Positions 4,603 to 6,307 of a stretch of DNA of 6,307 nucleotides are shown here, one piece after another (the first letter of the stretch is position 1; each line of letters opens with the position of its first letter). The notes under the pieces were generated by a model, which ran no database searches, was not told the DNA's origin, and worked only from the letters and a program-made list of their open reading frames with translations. The position numbers were made by a program, and so were the translations under genes. The DNA lies in assembly GCA_903921605.1 (NCBI GenBank), contig CAIXQV010001163.1, positions 1-6,307 of the forward strand, in the 5' to 3' direction. This DNA comes from an uncultured Planctomycetaceae bacterium (GTDB lineage: Bacteria; Planctomycetota; Planctomycetia; Planctomycetales; Planctomycetaceae).

Positions 4603-5901
4603 TCAGGCCCAGTTTCGAGCTGGTCGTGATCGCAGGCCGTTGGCTTCTTCGTCGCCAATGAATTCCTGCTTCACCGGATCGAATGTCAGCTTGCGCTTCA
4701 GGATCCAGGACAATGCGGCGGCATGGCAGGCGATATGAGAATTCCTCATGACTTCTGCATTAGCAACAGTCGGCTTACGAGTCTTGATAGAGTCAAAGAA
4801 GTTGCGAGCGTGAGCTGTGACGTCAAGGCCCTTGACCTTGCCTGCGGATTCCTGCAGTTCCTTGCGAAGTGCAGCAGAAGAGACTTCCGTTTCCCCACTG
4901 TCACCCGTTTCAATTGAACCTTCATCACCCACAAACTTAACAGGGCAGGTGCCGAGTTGTGTGTGCCAGTTTGGACTGCGATCACCAAATGGAGTGGCGA
5001 GAAAATCCAGAAACAGAGTCACACCGTTTTCATACTTGCAGGTAATCCCTGCATCCGACGGCTCATAGGAAATCGGAGTTGTGCCATCAGCCTGATTGGC
5101 CCATTGGCAGAGGTCGACTGTATGCGCGCCCCAGTCAAGGATTCGAGCACCGGAGTCAAAGTCGTAGTAGCCACGCCATTTGCCGACGACATACTGGCTA
5201 TTGTAAGGACGCCAGACGGCTGGGCCGAGCCACATGTTCCAATCGCAAACGCTCTTGGCCGGAGTTGGCTCGCCAGGCAGCCAGCTAATGTCGAGAGTTG
5301 GCACGTAAACTGATGCATACATCGTCTGCAGTTTGCCAAGTTTCCCAGTCTGGGCGAGCTGCACAGCCTGCTGGAAGTTCGGCACGCTGCGGCGTTGCGT
5401 TCCTGCTTGAAAAATTCGGCCCGTGGCTTTCATGGTGTCGGCCAATTGCTGGCACAGTTCGATCGTCAGACCGCACGGCTTTTCGCTGTAAACGTCTTTA
5501 CCAGCCTGAGCCGCCAGCATAGAAGCGGTGGCATGCCAGCGATCTCCGGTGGCAATCAGGACGGCGTCGATATCTTTGCGATCGAGCAGTTCACGGAAGT
5601 CCCCGTAGAGCTTGCAGTCCGTGCTGCCATAATGCTTGTCGACAAGTGCCTTTCCGGCATCACGACGGCTGGCCTGCACGTCGGCGATCGCAACGCACTG
5701 CACGTCGGGAAGTCCCAGCATCGCTTGAAGGTCATAAGTACATCGCGGGCCGATACCGATGACACCCAGGGTGATTTTTTCGCTGGGAGCAACGGCACCA
5801 TCACGACCAAGCACATGGGATGGCAGAATCCACGGCGCGGAAAGCGCGGCGGCTGAACGTCCCAGGAATTGTCTGCGAGACTGAGAATTTCTATTGCTCA
5901 T
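4603..5901 (-). CDS. Gfo/Idh/MocA family oxidoreductase with Tat signal
   Basis: This 432-residue protein belongs to the NAD(P)-dependent glucose-fructose oxidoreductase/inositol dehydrogenase family, which oxidises or reduces sugars, inositols and related compounds. The N terminus has a twin-arginine motif, SRRQFLG (8-14), followed by a hydrophobic stretch to about residue 30, so it should be exported folded, possibly with its cofactor. The Rossmann fold begins at ITLGVIGIGPR (43-53); the usual GxGxxG is varied, with Pro-Arg after the second Gly. The family's EKP motif is at 140-142 (YSEKPCGLT). The C-terminal substrate domain includes DWGAHTVDLCQWA (256-268), where His260 and Asp263 fit the active-site G-x-H-x2-D pattern. 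Length is normal for the planctomycete Tat-exported subgroup. The ATG at 5901 has only a weak ribosome binding site (GGTG), but it places the Tat motif correctly. The substrate cannot be predicted. Confidence 0.94.
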   Translation of the reverse strand: MSNRNSQSRRQFLGRSAAALSAPWILPSHVLGRDGAVAPSEKITLGVIGIGPRCTYDLQAMLGLPDVQCVAIADVQASRRDAGKALVDKHYGSTDCKLYGDFRELLDRKDIDAVLIATGDRWHATASMLAAQAGKDVYSEKPCGLTIELCQQLADTMKATGRIFQAGTQRRSVPNFQQAVQLAQTGKLGKLQTMYASVYVPTLDISWLPGEPTPAKSVCDWNMWLGPAVWRPYNSQYVVGKWRGYYDFDSGARILDWGAHTVDLCQWANQADGTTPISYEPSDAGITCKYENGVTLFLDFLATPFGDRSPNWHTQLGTCPVKFVGDEGSIETGDSGETEVSSAALRKELQESAGKVKGLDVTAHARNFFDSIKTRKPTVANAEVMRNSHIACHAAALSWILKRKLTFDPVKQEFIGDEEANGLRSRPARNWA

Positions 5902-6307
5902 GGCTACACCAGATCTGTGGAGAAGAGGTCATTGATTCAGGATTTCAGATGAGGCGTTTACGAGGCACGCCGCGCCAAAAATTGTACCGACCGCGATCCG
6001 AGGAAAACACTCTGGCGGCTCGTCGTGACAATAATGTCGGTCGAAAAAGCGTCCCTCAAATTCGAACTCCTGGACGATTTCAGATTCCTGTTTGGGCACG
6101 GCTTTTAGTAGTCACTCCTCGATATGAGTGTTCTACAAGGATGGTCAAGTGGTGAAACGTCCGTAAATTCTGTCTCAAAAAGGTTGCCCCTCGATTGGAT
6201 TTCAATGCCGGAAATCCCAAGAATGCTTAACGAATCGTGAGCATTGCGACGTACGACACTGCGTTCGATTGATCGTTCCAGGTCTCTCCTATTCTTCAGG
6301 CCGCAAA
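5902..6307. other. Region upstream of the oxidoreductase gene with no complete gene
   Basis: These 406 bases hold no complete gene I can support. On the minus strand TACAAT (5986-5981) is a good -10 match about 80 bases before the oxidoreductase start, but no fitting -35 is present (TGTTTT at 17 bases), so it is only a weak promoter candidate. An imperfect dyad GACA-ATAA-TGTC lies at about 6027-6038. From the right edge down to a TAA at 6107-6105 the minus strand is open for 66 codons with no start codon inside the window; this could be the end of a gene starting outside, or chance. Confidence 0.4.

Noticed and set aside
5395..5856. Plus-strand open frame of 153 codons opposite the oxidoreductase
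   Set aside because: It is antisense to a clearly conserved coding region and has no family features of its own.
1..6307. Search for CRISPR arrays, insertion sequences, attachment sites and phage genes
   Set aside because: No regularly spaced repeats, transposase-like frames, terminal inverted repeats or target-site duplications are visible.

Overview
The window looks like a piece of a planctomycete (Planctomycetota) chromosome. Three things suggest this: a DUF1501 protein and a Gfo/Idh/MocA-family oxidoreductase that both carry twin-arginine (Tat) signals, a combination typical of planctomycetes; moderate GC content; and widely spaced genes with long gaps. The assignment rests on family recognition, not on a database search.

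All five genes I can support lie on the minus strand, so transcription runs from high to low coordinates. From upstream to downstream they are: a Tat-exported Gfo/Idh/MocA oxidoreductase (4603-5901), a small cupin (4087-4461), a lipoprotein with an apparent helical-repeat (TPR-like) C-terminal half (2661-3962), a FliA/WhiG-family sigma factor (1100-1876) and the N-terminal 253 residues of a DUF1501 protein that runs off the left edge (1-759). A strong 14-bp hairpin separates the oxidoreductase from the cupin. A clear hairpin plus T-run terminator follows the sigma gene. The left and right edges and the 784-base stretch between the lipoprotein and the sigma gene hold no convincing complete gene.

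The genes do not form one obvious pathway. The oxidoreductase and cupin could work in the same sugar or small-molecule metabolism, but the hairpin between them argues against simple co-expression. The sigma factor would direct RNA polymerase to a motility or developmental regulon whose members are not in this window. The DUF1501 protein appears without the DUF1549/DUF1553 partner that usually precedes it.

I found no clear novel multi-gene system. The most interesting signals are non-coding: a 47-base imperfect palindrome in the large gap, a 9-bp-arm inverted repeat just upstream of the sigma gene, and a 12-base sequence repeated exactly at similar distances upstream of the DUF1501 and lipoprotein start codons.
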